Below, piece after piece: positions 19,683-30,055 of a stretch of 64,000 nt of DNA. Numbering within the stretch: position 1 is the first letter of the stretch; each line of letters opens with the position of its first letter. The position numbers and the translations under genes were made by a program. The notes below the pieces were generated by a model, which saw only the letters and a program-made list of their open reading frames with translations, was not told where the DNA came from and searched no databases. The stretch comes from Acinetobacter boissieri (GTDB lineage: Bacteria; Pseudomonadota; Gammaproteobacteria; Pseudomonadales; Moraxellaceae), in the NCBI RefSeq assembly GCF_900096955.1, contig NZ_FMYL01000006.1:62001-126000 (forward strand), given 5' to 3'.

Positions 19683-19712
19683 AAAGCCAAAGTCGCTGTG
19701 GACTTTGGCTTT
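19683..19712 (-). terminator. Intrinsic terminator after uvrA
   Basis: Perfect 12-bp arms AAAGCCAAAGTC and GACTTTGGCTTT around GCTGTG, then TTTATTT-like sequence on the minus strand, 11 bases beyond the uvrA stop. Confidence 0.85.
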
Positions 19713-19722
19713 ATTTTTCAAA

Positions 19723-22557
19723 TTAAGCCTGTAAGAGGGGCTTTAAAAAATGCCCTGTATGCGATGCAGTGACTTCAGCCACTTGCTCAGGTGTGCCTTC
19801 GGCAATGATTTGTCCACCGCCTGAACCCCCCTCGGGGCCTAGATCCACAATCCAATCTGCAGTTTTAATCACATCTAGGTTGTGCTCAATGACTACAATG
19901 GTGTTGCCCTTATTTCGGAGCTCATACAAAATGTCGAGCAACTTGGCAATGTCATGGAAGTGTAGGCCCGTGGTGGGTTCATCAAGGACATAAAGTGTTT
20001 GTCCTGTATCTCGTTTTGCCAGTTCACGTGCTAATTTAACCCGCTGTGCTTCACCCCCTGAGAGTGTTGTCGCCGCTTGGCCAAGTCGGATATAACCCAA
20101 TCCCACTTGCATGAGCGTATCTAAACGACGGTGAATTACAGGAATTGCACTAAAGAATGTGGCTGCATCTTCAACAGTCATATTCAATACATCTGAGATA
20201 TTTTGTCCTTTATAGCTGACTTCTAGCGTTTCACGGTTATAGCGTTTACCATGGCAAGCATCACACGGTACATACATATCAGGTAAGAAGTGCATGGCGA
20301 CTTTAATCATGCCATCGCCTTCGCAGACTTCACAGCGTCCGCCTTTTACGTTAAATGAGAAACGCCCTGCGGCATAGCCTCGCGCTTTGGCTTCGGGGGT
20401 TTGTGCAAAAAGCTCTCGAATAGGGGTAAATAGCCCTGTATAAGTGGCAGGGTTCGAACGTGGCGTCCGTCCAATAGGGCTTTGGTCAATATCAACCACT
20501 TTATCTAAATGTTGCAAGCCATCAATAGATACAAACTTCTCGGCAGTGAGTGTGGTTGCACCATTGAGCTGAGTTGCTGCTAGAGGTAATAATGTACGGT
20601 TAATGAGGGTGGATTTTCCTGAACCAGATACGCCTGTGACACAAGTCATAATACCAAGTGGAATATGTAAGTCGACATTTTTTAAGTTGTGCCCACTTGC
20701 ACCCATGAGTTTAATGGCTTTACTTGGGTCCGCAGGTTGCTGTCGCTTTTCAGGTATGGCAATTTTAAGCTTACCGGAGAGGTATTGGCCTGTAAGTGAG
20801 TCTTTGTGTTTTGCCAGTTGTTTGGCTGTACCCTCAGCAATCACATGACCGCCATGGATGCCTGCACCCGGGCCAATATCAATAATATGGTCTGCTGCAC
20901 GTATCGCATCTTCGTCATGTTCGACGACCAATACCGTATTGCCTAAATCACGTAGTCGAATGAGTGTTTGTAATAAACGGTCATTATCTCGTTGATGTAA
21001 ACCAATAGAAGGTTCATCTAGTACATACATCACGCCCATGAGCCCTGCACCAATTTGTGAGGCAAGACGAATACGCTGTGCCTCACCACCAGAGAGTGTT
21101 TCAGCCGAGCGTGACAGGCTTAAATAGTTGAGTCCAACGCTGACCAAAAAGTGTAGACGCTCTTTAATTTCTTTAAAAATCTTTTCTGCAATTTCACCTT
21201 TCGCACCGGTTAATGCCAGATCTTGGTAATAGCTTTCAGCATCGCCAATCGACATTTGGGTAATGTTTGCAATGGTTTTGTCTTTAACTTTAACGTGACG
21301 TGCAATTTCATTTAGGCGTGAGCCATCGCATGCATCGCAGGCAGCATTTGATAAATATTGCGATAAATCATCACGCACATAATTGCTTTCCGTTTCTCTA
21401 TAACGGCGTTCTAGGTTGGGCAGTACACCTTCAAAAGCTTGAATACGACTGTGCTTTCTGCCTCGCTCATCTGTATAGCTTAAATCGACTTTTTCTCGAC
21501 CTGTACCTTGTAAAAATTTCTTTTGTGTGTCTTTGTCGAGTTCATGCCATGGCGTATCTAACGGTAGCTTAAAATGTTCGGCAACTTTGGCAAGCATGGT
21601 GTAGTAGTAGGGTTTTTGGCGATCCCAACCACGGATTGCACCTTGGCTTATAGAAAGTTCTGGGTTGGGAATGAGTTTATTCGCACTAAAGTGGCTGCGT
21701 GTACCGAGTCCATCACAAGTAGGGCAAGCACCAAATGGGTTGTTAAATGAAAATAGGCGTGGTTCTAACTCACCAACAGCTCGTTCACACTGTGGGCATG
21801 AATGTTTAGCAGAAAAGACACGATCAGGCTGTTCGCCTTTCATCCAAGATAAAATGGCAATATCACTACCTAGGCGAAGAGCTGTTTCAAATGATTCTGC
21901 AATACGATTGCCTAGGTCATCTCTGACCTTAAAGCGGTCAACCACGACTTCAATCGTATGTTTTTTCTTTTTGTCGAGCGTAGGCGGGGTGTCTATGTCA
22001 ACAATTTCACCATCGACTCGGGCTCTCACAAAACCTTGACCTTGGAGTTGTTCAAACAGTTGGGTGTATTCACCTTTGCGTTCACGGACAACAGGAGCGA
22101 GTAGTAGTAATGCTGTGCCTTCTTCGAGAGCTTTCACTGCGTCGACCATTTCAGATACAGTTTGAGCCACCATGGGTAGGTCGTGTTCAGGGCAGTAAGG
22201 TGTACCTACACGTGCGTAAAGTAGTCGTAAGTAGTCGTAAATTTCTGTAATTGTGCCAACCGTTGAGCGAGGGTTGTGGCTGGTTGATTTTTGTTCTATG
22301 GCAATGGCTGGGCTAAGTCCTTCAATCGAATCGACTTCTGGTTTTTCCATTTGTGAAAGAAATTGGCGTGCATAAGCAGAGAGTGATTCAACGTAGCGAC
22401 GTTGACCTTCCGCATAAAGGGTGTCGAATGCCAGTGATGATTTTCCTGAGCCCGATAATCCTGTAATGACCACAAATTTATCACGTGGAATATCGAGTGA
22501 CACATTTTTAAGGTTGTGAGTACGTGCACCTCGAATACGGATATGACTTTGGCTCAT
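19723..22557 (-). CDS. uvrA: Excinuclease ABC subunit A
   Basis: DNA-damage recognition ATPase of nucleotide excision repair. Two ABC modules are visible: Walker [13 protein letters not shown] near the N-terminus and [12 protein letters not shown] in the second half. Both signatures are LSGGEAQR(I/V). Zinc-binding CPQCERAVG...CPTC and CEVCEGDG...CDAC motifs are present. The open frame extends to 22638, but the family start [19 protein letters not shown] places translation at 22557, giving 944 aa, close to the 940 of E. coli. The gene stands alone on the minus strand. Confidence 0.97.
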   Translation of the reverse strand: MSQSHIRIRGARTHNLKNVSLDIPRDKFVVITGLSGSGKSSLAFDTLYAEGQRRYVESLSAYARQFLSQMEKPEVDSIEGLSPAIAIEQKSTSHNPRSTVGTITEIYDYLRLLYARVGTPYCPEHDLPMVAQTVSEMVDAVKALEEGTALLLLAPVVRERKGEYTQLFEQLQGQGFVRARVDGEIVDIDTPPTLDKKKKHTIEVVVDRFKVRDDLGNRIAESFETALRLGSDIAILSWMKGEQPDRVFSAKHSCPQCERAVGELEPRLFSFNNPFGACPTCDGLGTRSHFSANKLIPNPELSISQGAIRGWDRQKPYYYTMLAKVAEHFKLPLDTPWHELDKDTQKKFLQGTGREKVDLSYTDERGRKHSRIQAFEGVLPNLERRYRETESNYVRDDLSQYLSNAACDACDGSRLNEIARHVKVKDKTIANITQMSIGDAESYYQDLALTGAKGEIAEKIFKEIKERLHFLVSVGLNYLSLSRSAETLSGGEAQRIRLASQIGAGLMGVMYVLDEPSIGLHQRDNDRLLQTLIRLRDLGNTVLVVEHDEDAIRAADHIIDIGPGAGIHGGHVIAEGTAKQLAKHKDSLTGQYLSGKLKIAIPEKRQQPADPSKAIKLMGASGHNLKNVDLHIPLGIMTCVTGVSGSGKSTLINRTLLPLAATQLNGATTLTAEKFVSIDGLQHLDKVVDIDQSPIGRTPRSNPATYTGLFTPIRELFAQTPEAKARGYAAGRFSFNVKGGRCEVCEGDGMIKVAMHFLPDMYVPCDACHGKRYNRETLEVSYKGQNISDVLNMTVEDAATFFSAIPVIHRRLDTLMQVGLGYIRLGQAATTLSGGEAQRVKLARELAKRDTGQTLYVLDEPTTGLHFHDIAKLLDILYELRNKGNTIVVIEHNLDVIKTADWIVDLGPEGGSGGGQIIAEGTPEQVAEVTASHTGHFLKPLLQA

Positions 22558-22645
22558 AACGTGGGGGTATCCTTGCTGAATAGATAAATGTTCGGTTATT
22601 TTCATGGTTGTTTTATAACTTTGTTTATTATTCAACAATCAAAAA

Positions 22646-22671
22646 TTAAGCACAACCGAAGTTGTGCTTAA
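22646..22671 (-). terminator. UUCG-loop terminator of the small gene upstream
   Basis: On the minus strand TTAAGCACAAC-TTCG-GTTGTGCTTAA makes an 11-bp stem with an extra-stable C(UUCG)G tetraloop, followed by TTTTTG. It ends the transcript of the gene at 22689-23066. Confidence 0.9.
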
Positions 22672-22688
22672 TTTTGTGTGATCGTTGT

Positions 22689-23066
22689 TTAGCAAGCGAT
22701 ATTGAGCTCACGCTCAAAAATAGAAGTGACATGTTCAAAACAAATTTGGCGAGGTTTTGTAGGTGTATTTTGAGCATAGTGTTGAATCTGTTGTTCTAAT
22801 TGCGCTAAAACCTGCTCATACTCATTGGGGAAGTGGGTAATATCAAGTAGGTCAAAGCGATCTACACGGTTGCAATTGTATTTTTCAACAAAGTTTAACA
22901 TGGTGTTTTGTATATCACGATTTGTAAAATAAATGAGATAAGTGGCGGCAGATCCGCAGTGTAAACAGCCTTTATTAATATAAATTTCTTCGTTATTTGC
23001 CCAGCATTGACGTAGTGTTGTCATCGCGCGTATTGCCTCAGTACCTTGGGTATCGTTCTGTTGCAT
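22689..23066 (-). CDS. Hypothetical protein with a CxxC motif
   Basis: An unrecognised soluble protein. The frame extends to an ATG at 23129, but the ATG at 23066 (MQQNDTQGTE) is preceded by GCGAGAA and removes an atypical tail, giving about 125 aa. The central GCLHCGSAATYLIYFTNRD has a CxxC followed by hydrophobic strands, and another Cys is at the end (NIAC). The charged C-terminal half looks helical. It is a monocistronic unit with a strong terminator and a Fur-box-like sequence 49-67 bases upstream, suggesting an iron-responsive role. No function is assigned. Confidence 0.65.
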   Translation of the reverse strand: MQQNDTQGTEAIRAMTTLRQCWANNEEIYINKGCLHCGSAATYLIYFTNRDIQNTMLNFVEKYNCNRVDRFDLLDITHFPNEYEQVLAQLEQQIQHYAQNTPTKPRQICFEHVTSIFERELNIAC

Positions 23067-23114
23067 GGTTAGATTCTCGCTTTTTCTGTAATGGTGAATA
23101 GCATATTTATATTT

Positions 23115-23133
23115 GTAAATGGTTATCATTTAA
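23115..23133 (-). promoter_or_regulatory. Fur-box-like operator
   Basis: GTAAATGGTTATCATTTAA matches the 19-base Fur consensus (GATAATGATTATCATTATC) at 13 positions, including the TTATCATT core. It lies just upstream of the preferred start of the 22689-23066 gene, in a promoter-like position. Confidence 0.45.
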
Positions 23134-23365
23134 TATTAGGTTGCAAGAAAATAGCAGTAAAAGCAAGCTTATTTTTACATTAACAATGACTATGTATGTG
23201 ACATAAAGTATGATGTAGAAGAGAAGTTATTTAAAAACAAATTGTTAAGCCATATTATACATTTTATACTATATATTGTATTTTTTAAAACAATTTACAC
23301 AATATATGGTGTTATGGGTTTTAGGGTGGCATTTTTGCGTAATATTGGCTGAGTCTTGAAAATGG

Positions 23366-23719
23366 GTGGTGGTTGCTGTGGTTGGTTTATTTTTGAAATG
23401 TATGCTAGGCGCTGTGATGGTATTAGTTCTTTCAATGCTATCTAAAAGTAAATCGTTTTATATTGCAGGGCTGATTCCTCTTTTTCCAACCTTTACGTTA
23501 ATTGCGCAGCTGATAGTATTTCAAGAACAAGGGGCGCAAGCATTACAAAAAACGGCTCTGTTTGGTTTATGGTCATTAATTCCTTACACCGTGTACCTAT
23601 GGCTTATTTATATGCTTTCAACACGTGTATCGTTACTTGCGTGTTTAGGCTTTGCCACCTGCGCATGGATAGTTGCTGCAGGTGTATTATTGTATGGTTG
23701 GAGTTTATTTTATCGTTAG
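23366..23719 (+). CDS. GlpM-family small membrane protein
   Basis: A protein of up to 117 aa with four hydrophobic segments. LSKSKSFYIAGLIPLFPTFTLIAQ and TALFGLWSLIPYTVYL are diagnostic of the GlpM/YdgC family, named from Pseudomonas, where GlpM was linked to alginate production. The biochemical role is unknown. The GTG at 23366 lacks a clear ribosome site, and family members begin nearer to the later codons (KCMLGAVMV), so the true start may be some 8-12 codons downstream. Its 3' end overlaps the convergent tenA by 4 bases. Confidence 0.8.
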   Translation: MVVAVVGLFLKCMLGAVMVLVLSMLSKSKSFYIAGLIPLFPTFTLIAQLIVFQEQGAQALQKTALFGLWSLIPYTVYLWLIYMLSTRVSLLACLGFATCAWIVAAGVLLYGWSLFYR

Positions 23720-24399
23720 TTTTTGAGTAGATCTAAACCATGCCAGTGCGTTTGTTGGTAGGCACTGTCCCAAAATAGCCATTCAAGCTTGGCTGCATGT
23801 CTATAAGCATGTTTCATTTTTTCTAAAGTACTTGGGTCTGATAGGCTTGCAACATGGTCTATAGTCCGTATTATATTTTGTACTGCATGATTAAACTCAT
23901 CGCCTGCATAGGTGTTAATCCATGCTTGGTAAGGGTTATCAGGTTGTGATTGCTTCACAATCTCTTTACCAATTTCTGCATAAATCCAAAAACAAGGCAA
24001 CAGTGAAGCTAAAACGACAGGGTAGCTTTCTGACCATGCTGTTGCAGTAAGAAATGAAGTGTAATGATGGCAGGCCAAACTTAATGGCGTATTTTCGAAA
24101 ATATTTGGTGCAATATCAAACTGCTTCATAAAGTCATGGTGCAAACTGCGCTCAACAATAATGGCAATTTTAGCCCCTTCAGAAAATTGTATAATATCAT
24201 CAGCATCAAATGCTTTGGCTGCAGTAACTGCTAGAGCTCGACCATATGCAACTAAGTAGTGCGCATCTTGAATAATATAGTGTTGAAATACCTCTTTGGG
24301 TAATGTGCCTTGAGCCAGTTGCTGGTTAAACGGGTGATTGAGTGCGTGCTGATAGAGGTTGGCATTGTCTTGCCACAGTTGTTGGGTAAATGTGTTCAT
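23716..24399 (-). CDS. tenA: TenA family aminopyrimidine aminohydrolase (thiaminase II)
   Basis: Salvages thiamin breakdown products by deaminating aminopyrimidines to HMP. At 227 aa it has the normal length. Cys136 in SLLPCFWIY and Glu206 in AAKLEWLFW match the catalytic Cys135 and Glu205 of Bacillus TenA, so this is the Cys-containing (TenA_C) class. NTYAGDEFNHAV is the conserved substrate-pocket block. No other thi gene is adjacent and I saw no TPP riboswitch upstream. Confidence 0.9.
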   Translation of the reverse strand: MNTFTQQLWQDNANLYQHALNHPFNQQLAQGTLPKEVFQHYIIQDAHYLVAYGRALAVTAAKAFDADDIIQFSEGAKIAIIVERSLHHDFMKQFDIAPNIFENTPLSLACHHYTSFLTATAWSESYPVVLASLLPCFWIYAEIGKEIVKQSQPDNPYQAWINTYAGDEFNHAVQNIIRTIDHVASLSDPSTLEKMKHAYRHAAKLEWLFWDSAYQQTHWHGLDLLKN

Positions 24400-24542
24400 A
24401 ACGTTTTTATATCATTGCTATTCGTGAAAGTTCTTTTTACTATAGCGCACTTTTACACCGTATATTTTGCAATGACACTGATGAAGAATAAAGTACGGTG
24501 CATTCGGGTGTAGTTTTTTATTGTTTTTGGTGAGTCAGTGAC

Positions 24543-25625
24543 ATGAAACATTTTCGTTTTTCTATTTTTTTAAGTCTGATTTGTTTGGCAATCTCTGCCT
24601 ATTGGGGTTATACGCACGGGCCTGAAGCTGGCTTAGAAACCACGCTCAAAGCTTTGACCATTACTGCAATTTTGGCAGTGATGGAAATTTCGTTGTCATT
24701 TGACAATGCAGTTGTTAATGCTTCGGTACTTAAAGGCTGGACACCCTTTTGGAAAATGCTGTTTTTAACAGTGGGTATTTTAATTGCTGTGTTTGGTATG
24801 CGTTTGGTATTTCCTATTGTGATCGTTGCTGTAACTGCTGACATGGGCATGGTTGAGGTGGCGAAACTTGCTTTGAATCAACCTGCAGAATATTCGGCAC
24901 GTTTAATGGCACATCATGCTGAAATTGCAGCTTTTGGTGGTGCATTTTTACTGCTGGTATTTTTAAATTTCTTTTTTGACGAAGATAAAGATACGCATTG
25001 GTTTAAAGCCTTAGAGCAGCGTTTAGCCAATTTGGGTGATGTGCCTGCAATGTCAGTTTTTATTGCTTTAATTGCACTACTCATTGTGGCACAGCAAGTG
25101 CCTGAAAATGTACGTTTGGCAGTGATGATGTCAGGTGTGTGGGGTATTGTTGTTTATGTTGGTGTACAGGTATTGGGCCATTTATTGGGTGGTGAACCTG
25201 AAGTAGATGAGCACGGCCAAGCCATCATGCATGATTCACATGGTGCAAGCAAAGGTGTTGTTAAAGCAGGTATTGGTGGATTTTTGTATTTAGAGGTGCT
25301 TGATGCATCATTTAGTTTTGATGGTGTGATTGGTGCATTTGCGATTACCTCTGATGTCGTGATTATTATGCTTGGTCTTGCTATAGGGGCACTTTTTGTA
25401 CGCTCAATGACCATTTATTTGGTTGAACAAGGCACGTTAGATAGCTATATATATTTAGAGCACGGCGCACATTATGCGATTGGGGCTTTAGCATTGATTA
25501 TGCTTTTAAGTGGCACCGGGGTGCATGTGCCAGAAATTGTAACTGGTCTGATTGGAATTGCATTTATTGTGTGGGCAGTGTTTGCTTCTGTGCGTTATAA
25601 TAAAGCCAAGAGTCAGATCGACTGA
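24543..25625 (+). CDS. DUF475/TerC-like integral membrane protein
   Basis: A 360-aa polytopic membrane protein of the DUF475 family, related to TerC and thus to putative metal-ion exporters. The family blocks are AVMEISLSFDNAVVNASVL near the N-terminus and LEVLDASFSFDGVIGAFAIT in the second half. The repeated SFDNA / SFDG acidic motifs in membrane segments are the expected ion-coordinating sites. A His/Asp-rich cytoplasmic loop (DEHGQAIMHDSHG) lies between them. Unlike some TerC genes it has no yybP-ykoY riboswitch here. Function is inferred from family only. Confidence 0.85.
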   Translation: MKHFRFSIFLSLICLAISAYWGYTHGPEAGLETTLKALTITAILAVMEISLSFDNAVVNASVLKGWTPFWKMLFLTVGILIAVFGMRLVFPIVIVAVTADMGMVEVAKLALNQPAEYSARLMAHHAEIAAFGGAFLLLVFLNFFFDEDKDTHWFKALEQRLANLGDVPAMSVFIALIALLIVAQQVPENVRLAVMMSGVWGIVVYVGVQVLGHLLGGEPEVDEHGQAIMHDSHGASKGVVKAGIGGFLYLEVLDASFSFDGVIGAFAITSDVVIIMLGLAIGALFVRSMTIYLVEQGTLDSYIYLEHGAHYAIGALALIMLLSGTGVHVPEIVTGLIGIAFIVWAVFASVRYNKAKSQID

Positions 25626-25778
25626 TCCGATTTGGGTTAAGTCAATATTCAGTAAAATGTATATAATAGAAAGATTCTTAAATAGTCGTATTTATGTGCT
25701 TTGTTTGATCAAAGCAACGCATTAGACAGCAGTTAGGCCATCTTAGACGTTATTTAAATACCCTAAGCCATTGATAGA

Positions 25779-27155
25779 ATGAATATGATGAATGCTTTAG
25801 AACGCCGTTCAACCTTTGCTTTAAGCAGTATTTTTGCATTGCGTATGCTTGGGCTGTTTATGATTATTCCTGTGTTTGCGGTAGAAGGGACATCATATCA
25901 ATATGCTACGCCTGCTTTAATTGGTTTTGCCGTGGGCGTGTACGGCTTATCTCAAGCCATTTTACAAATTCCATTTAGTTTGTGGGCAGACCGTTTTAGT
26001 CGTAAGCCTTTAATTATATTTGGTTTATTATTATTTGCACTCGGTGGTGCAGTTGCAGCCATGTCACATACGATTTATGGCGTCATTATTGGCCGAGCAA
26101 TTGCAGGGGCAGGGGCAGTTTCTGCGGTGGTGATGGCTTTGCTTGCCGATGTTACTCGTGAAGAACAGCGTACAAAAGCCATGGCCATTATGGGCATGAG
26201 TATTGGTTTATCATTTGTAGTCGCATTTAGTATTGGGCCGTGGTTGACTGGTTTACTCGGAATTTCTGGGTTGTTTTGGGTCACGACAGTCATGGGCCTA
26301 TTGGCCATATTTATGTTGTTATTGGTGCCAAAAACTACACGGCACCACCAAAAACACAATTTTGATCAAGGCTATTTAAAACAGTTAAAGTCTGTGTTGA
26401 AAATGGCAGATTTAAATCGCTTACATTTTTCAGTTTTTTCATTACATTTACTGCTCACGGCCATGTTTATTTATGTGCCTTCGCAACTCATTGAGTATGG
26501 ACAAATTCCATTAGCAAAGCATGGTTTTGTGTATTTGCCACTTTTGCTTATTGGTGTACTGTTTGCTTTTCCAAGCATTATTGTGGCAGAGAAATATCGT
26601 AAAATGCGTGGTATTTTTCTCACCGCAATTACAGGTGTCATTTTAGGTTTATTGGTATTGGTATTTGGTTTTACTTCGAAATATATTTTACTATTGGGCC
26701 TTGGATTATTCTTTGTCGCATTTAACGTGATGGAAGCTTTATTGCCTTCGTGGTTGTCTAAAGCTGCACCAATTCAGTCTAAAGCGACAGCGATGGGTGT
26801 AAATGCCAGTGCACAATTTTTAGGTGCATTTTGTGGTGGAACATTAGGTGGTCAATTGTTGACATTACACCAAACGGCGATAGGCTGGAGCATACTGTTA
26901 CTGATTGCAGTGGTATGGCTTGTGATTAGTTTTGGGTTAAAACAGCCTCGCTATCTATCGTCTTTGGTATTAACATTACCACCTGAGCAAGATACCAATG
27001 TACTTACACAGCATATTTTAGCTGTGAAAGGTGTAGAAGAGGTTGTCGTGATGGCACAGCAAAATGTGGCTTATGTGAAGTTGGATAAGCGTGTATTGAC
27101 TGATGATGGGCGACAGTACTTGACGCAGTTGTTTGGAAAAGACCTAGCGATCTAG
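25779..27155 (+). CDS. MFS transporter, YajR-like, with C-terminal YAM domain
   Basis: A 458-aa major facilitator with 12 predicted membrane segments. ALERRSTFALSSIFALRMLG, GLSQAILQIPFSLWADR and LADVTREEQRTKAMA align with E. coli YajR, including motif A (WADRFSRKPL). After the last helix a soluble tail (VLTQHILAVKGVEEVVV ... YVKLDKRV) matches the ferredoxin-like YAM domain that defines YajR. The substrate is unknown; YajR is called a putative drug exporter. It sits just upstream of ssb on the same strand. Confidence 0.9.
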   Translation: MNMMNALERRSTFALSSIFALRMLGLFMIIPVFAVEGTSYQYATPALIGFAVGVYGLSQAILQIPFSLWADRFSRKPLIIFGLLLFALGGAVAAMSHTIYGVIIGRAIAGAGAVSAVVMALLADVTREEQRTKAMAIMGMSIGLSFVVAFSIGPWLTGLLGISGLFWVTTVMGLLAIFMLLLVPKTTRHHQKHNFDQGYLKQLKSVLKMADLNRLHFSVFSLHLLLTAMFIYVPSQLIEYGQIPLAKHGFVYLPLLLIGVLFAFPSIIVAEKYRKMRGIFLTAITGVILGLLVLVFGFTSKYILLLGLGLFFVAFNVMEALLPSWLSKAAPIQSKATAMGVNASAQFLGAFCGGTLGGQLLTLHQTAIGWSILLLIAVVWLVISFGLKQPRYLSSLVLTLPPEQDTNVLTQHILAVKGVEEVVVMAQQNVAYVKLDKRVLTDDGRQYLTQLFGKDLAI

Positions 27156-27219
27156 TGCTGAATCTTATAAATGAGCTAAAATAGACCATATTTTATAAAT
27201 AATAGAGGAAATGACAGCC

Positions 27220-27807
27220 ATGCGTGGTGTAAATAAAGTAATTCTTGTAGGTACTTTGGGTAAAGACCCTGAAACTAAAAGCTTTCCAAATGGCGGCTCG
27301 TTAACTCAGTTTTCAATTGCAACCAGTGAGTCTTGGACTGACAAAAATACGGGCGAACGTAAAGAAAACACGGAATGGCACCGTATTGTGTTAAATAATC
27401 GTTTAGGCGAAGTGGCACAGCAGTACCTGCGTAAAGGTTCTAAAGTATATATTGAAGGTTCACTACGTACGCGCCAATGGACAGACCAAAATGGCCAAGA
27501 GCGTTATACCACTGAAATTCGCGGTGATAGTATGCAAATGCTAGATTCAGCACGCTCGCCTGATGCACAAAGTCAGAGTGGTTATAATGAGCCACGTTTT
27601 AACCAACAACCACAAGGGCAAAATAACAACTATGCAAGTGGCGGTTCAGGTTATCAAAACCAAAACACAGGCTATAACAATAATAGCCAACCATCTAACC
27701 AATACGGTGGTGCACCGCAACAAGGTGGTTACGTTCAGCAAGCTCAACCAAGCAAGCCACAACAACAGCCTGCACCAAGTGATTTAGACGATGATTTACC
27801 GTTCTAG
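27220..27807 (+). CDS. ssb: Single-stranded DNA-binding protein
   Basis: Essential ssDNA-binding protein of replication and repair. The N-terminal OB fold starts [18 protein letters not shown] and contains [21 protein letters not shown] long Gln/Asn/Gly-rich linker follows. The protein ends DLDDDLPF, the acidic tip that recruits RecQ, RecO, PriA and the polymerase chi subunit. Another in-frame ATG lies at 27211, only two bases after GAGG. The ATG at 27220 has better spacing and the usual family N-terminus, giving 195 aa. Confidence 0.95.
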   Translation: MRGVNKVILVGTLGKDPETKSFPNGGSLTQFSIATSESWTDKNTGERKENTEWHRIVLNNRLGEVAQQYLRKGSKVYIEGSLRTRQWTDQNGQERYTTEIRGDSMQMLDSARSPDAQSQSGYNEPRFNQQPQGQNNNYASGGSGYQNQNTGYNNNSQPSNQYGGAPQQGGYVQQAQPSKPQQQPAPSDLDDDLPF

Positions 27808-27844
27808 ACTATACAATAACTAAATATTGTATTTAATATAGAGT

Positions 27845-27870
27845 AAGAACCTAATTTAGATTGGGTTCTT
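27845..27870 (+). terminator. Intrinsic terminator after ssb
   Basis: AAGAACCTAA and TTGGGTTCTT form a 10-bp stem (one G-T) with loop TTTAGA, followed by seven T. Confidence 0.88.
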
Positions 27871-28710
27871 TTTTTAGCAGTTTATGGATTTTCATATAAT
27901 TTGAAGTCGCCTAGTAGTATTAAAAAAATATGATAAAAACTATGCTTTATTAATTCTAAATATTTTTTCTTTTCATTGAAAAGCCATCAAAAATCATACT
28001 TAAAGGCTTTACTCTATTATTAAGGTAATAATCTAGTTGATCAATATCTATATTAGCATGACATGCTTTGTATACAGGACGTATGCCAGACAGTCAAAGC
28101 CACTATTTATAGACTGAGACTGATTAAACTATGCTACTTATATGTATGCAAAAATGACGTGATGTATTACACAGCATAAAAAATATCTGAAGTTAGAACA
28201 TGATTTCAAATCTTTATGGAGCGGTATTTTTTGCTGTATTAGCCAAGATTTAAAGGATAAATTAAATTTCAAAGTATTGAATTATTGATCTATTTTGTGA
28301 AAATATAAAATTAATTTTACTTAAAATGAAGTACCACTTAGCTATATGTAAAGCAAAGACTATTCGATTACTTATCTAGAATTTATGGATTTTTATATGT
28401 GTATCAGCTTCCATCAAAATAATGCCTAGTATTGGGGTGATAAGTAACTCAGCTTAAATAGGGTTAGGGCTCTTATAAGTAATTTAAAAATTAGAATGTA
28501 GTCTTGGGTTCAAATAAATATAGAGTACAAATACCAATTATTGTTTGAGTATGTTGGCATAAGCTCATTTGTACTCATTCTTGAGTAGAGTATATTTTAT
28601 AATTTTTTGACGATAATGGAATAATTAAAAATACATTTGATTCATTTTTTTATTGCAATGATGCATATGTATCATGCATGATATAAGTATAAATATAACG
28701 GAACATATTA
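27871..28710. other. Long gene-poor AT-rich gap at the island boundary
   Basis: About 840 bases with no complete gene, between ssb and the accessory region. It contains a minus-strand ORF remnant (27956-28093, listed separately) and, just before the aminotransferase, two ATGCAT palindromes 8 bases apart (around 28661-28680) near a TATAAG/TATAAA-rich promoter region. Its very low GC and decayed frames suit an insertion boundary or deletion scar. I saw no tRNA, integrase or clear att repeat. Confidence 0.5.
27956..28093 (-). pseudogene. ORF remnant without start codon
   Basis: A 46-codon minus-strand frame bounded by stops reads like protein (IRPVYKACHANIDIDQLDYY, then a Leu/Asn/Arg stretch ending MKRKNI). 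It has no ATG near its beginning. It resembles the C-terminus of a soluble protein that I cannot name. It is probably a gene fragment left by rearrangement. Confidence 0.3.
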
Positions 28711-30054
28711 ATGAGTCATATTATTCATAGAAGCTTGGATAAACCACCTATTATTGCTGTTTCAGGCAAAGGCTGTTACTTACAAGATATGCATGGAAAG
28801 CAATATTTAGATGCTTGTGGTGGTGCTGCTGTATCATGTTTAGGGCATGGTCATACAGATGTTTTAGATGCTATTCATTCACAAATTGATCAATTAGCGT
28901 ATGCACATACAGGTTTTTTTTCTACATCAGTTACAGAAGATTTAGCTGATCACTTAATTAAAACAGCACCTTCAGAGCTGAATAAAGTTTACTTTGTATC
29001 TGGTGGCTCGGAAGCTATGGAAACAGCTCTGAAATTAGCAAGGCAATACTTTGTAGAAATTGGCCAAACAGAACGAAAAATTTTTATTGGTCGTGCACAA
29101 AGCTATCACGGTAATACATTAGGTGCTCTTTCTGTCGGTGGAAATGAATGGCGTAAAAAGCAATTTTTACCATTACTGATGGATGTCGCAAGGGTGTCAG
29201 AGTGTAATGAATACCGTGGCCGAAATGAAAATGAAACTTTAGATCAATATACCGCTCGATTACTGAAAGAACTTGAAGATCGGATTTTATCGATTGGTGC
29301 AGAGAAAATTATTGCCTTTTGTGCAGAAACTGTTGTTGGTGCAACATCAGGTGCAGTGCCACCAACGCCTGGTTATTTGAAAGGTGTACGAATTATTTGC
29401 GACCGTTACGGGATTTTATATATTGCAGATGAAGTCATGTGTGGCATGGGTCGAACAGGAACTTTACACGCATTTGAACAAGATGAGGTTGTTCCAGATA
29501 TTGTGGCGATTGCCAAAGGTTTAGGTGGTGGGTATCAACCGATTGGCGCAGTTTTAGTACAAGACTTTATTATTGATGCAATTAAGAAAGGCAGTGGTAA
29601 TTTTCAACATGGTCATACGTATATTTGTCACCCTACAGCAGCAGCTGCTGCTTTAGCTGTACAAAAGGTCATTTACCGTGATGACTTACTTACACGTGTG
29701 AAAAAACAAGGCCATTATTTATATCAACAACTGATAAAAAAACTTTCATCTTTAGAGCATGTTGGGAATGTTCGAGGACGTGGTCTATTTTTAGGGGTTG
29801 AAATTGTTAAAGATAAAATATCAAAAACAGCTTTTTCTCCTGAATGTAATGTCAATAAAATCATTAAAGCCACATGCTTTGACCGAGGTTTAATGGTCTA
29901 CCCTATGGGTGGAACAATTGATGGCAGATTGGGGGATCATATTCTCATTGCACCACCATTTATTATTGAAGATTCAGATATCGATTTTTTAGTCTTAACA
30001 CTGTATGACGTGATTAAATCAGTCACAGAAGCGGCTTTTTTGGAGGGTAAATAA
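28711..30054 (+). CDS. Class III PLP-dependent aminotransferase
   Basis: A 447-aa omega-/class III aminotransferase transferring an amino group to a keto acid, using PLP. Recognisable are LDACGGAAVSCLGHGH at the start of the fold, VSGGSEAMETALKLAR (phosphate-binding loop), YHGNTLGALS, the IADEVMCGMGRTG aspartate that contacts the PLP ring, and AIAKGLGGGYQPIGA with the Schiff-base lysine. RGRGLFLGVEIV is near the C-terminus. The family covers omega-amino acids, diaminobutyrate, ornithine and amines, so the substrate is open. It is followed after one base by the CMD-like gene, so they are surely co-transcribed. Confidence 0.9.
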   Translation: MSHIIHRSLDKPPIIAVSGKGCYLQDMHGKQYLDACGGAAVSCLGHGHTDVLDAIHSQIDQLAYAHTGFFSTSVTEDLADHLIKTAPSELNKVYFVSGGSEAMETALKLARQYFVEIGQTERKIFIGRAQSYHGNTLGALSVGGNEWRKKQFLPLLMDVARVSECNEYRGRNENETLDQYTARLLKELEDRILSIGAEKIIAFCAETVVGATSGAVPPTPGYLKGVRIICDRYGILYIADEVMCGMGRTGTLHAFEQDEVVPDIVAIAKGLGGGYQPIGAVLVQDFIIDAIKKGSGNFQHGHTYICHPTAAAAALAVQKVIYRDDLLTRVKKQGHYLYQQLIKKLSSLEHVGNVRGRGLFLGVEIVKDKISKTAFSPECNVNKIIKATCFDRGLMVYPMGGTIDGRLGDHILIAPPFIIEDSDIDFLVLTLYDVIKSVTEAAFLEGK

Positions 30055-30055
30055 A

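Noticed and set aside
20440..20470. GGGTTCGAAC, resembling a tRNA T-loop
   Set aside because: It lies inside the uvrA coding region with no surrounding tRNA structure.
24400..24542. Possible Mn riboswitch before the DUF475/TerC-like gene
   Set aside because: The GGGGAGTAGC and GCAAGACC segments are absent from this leader.
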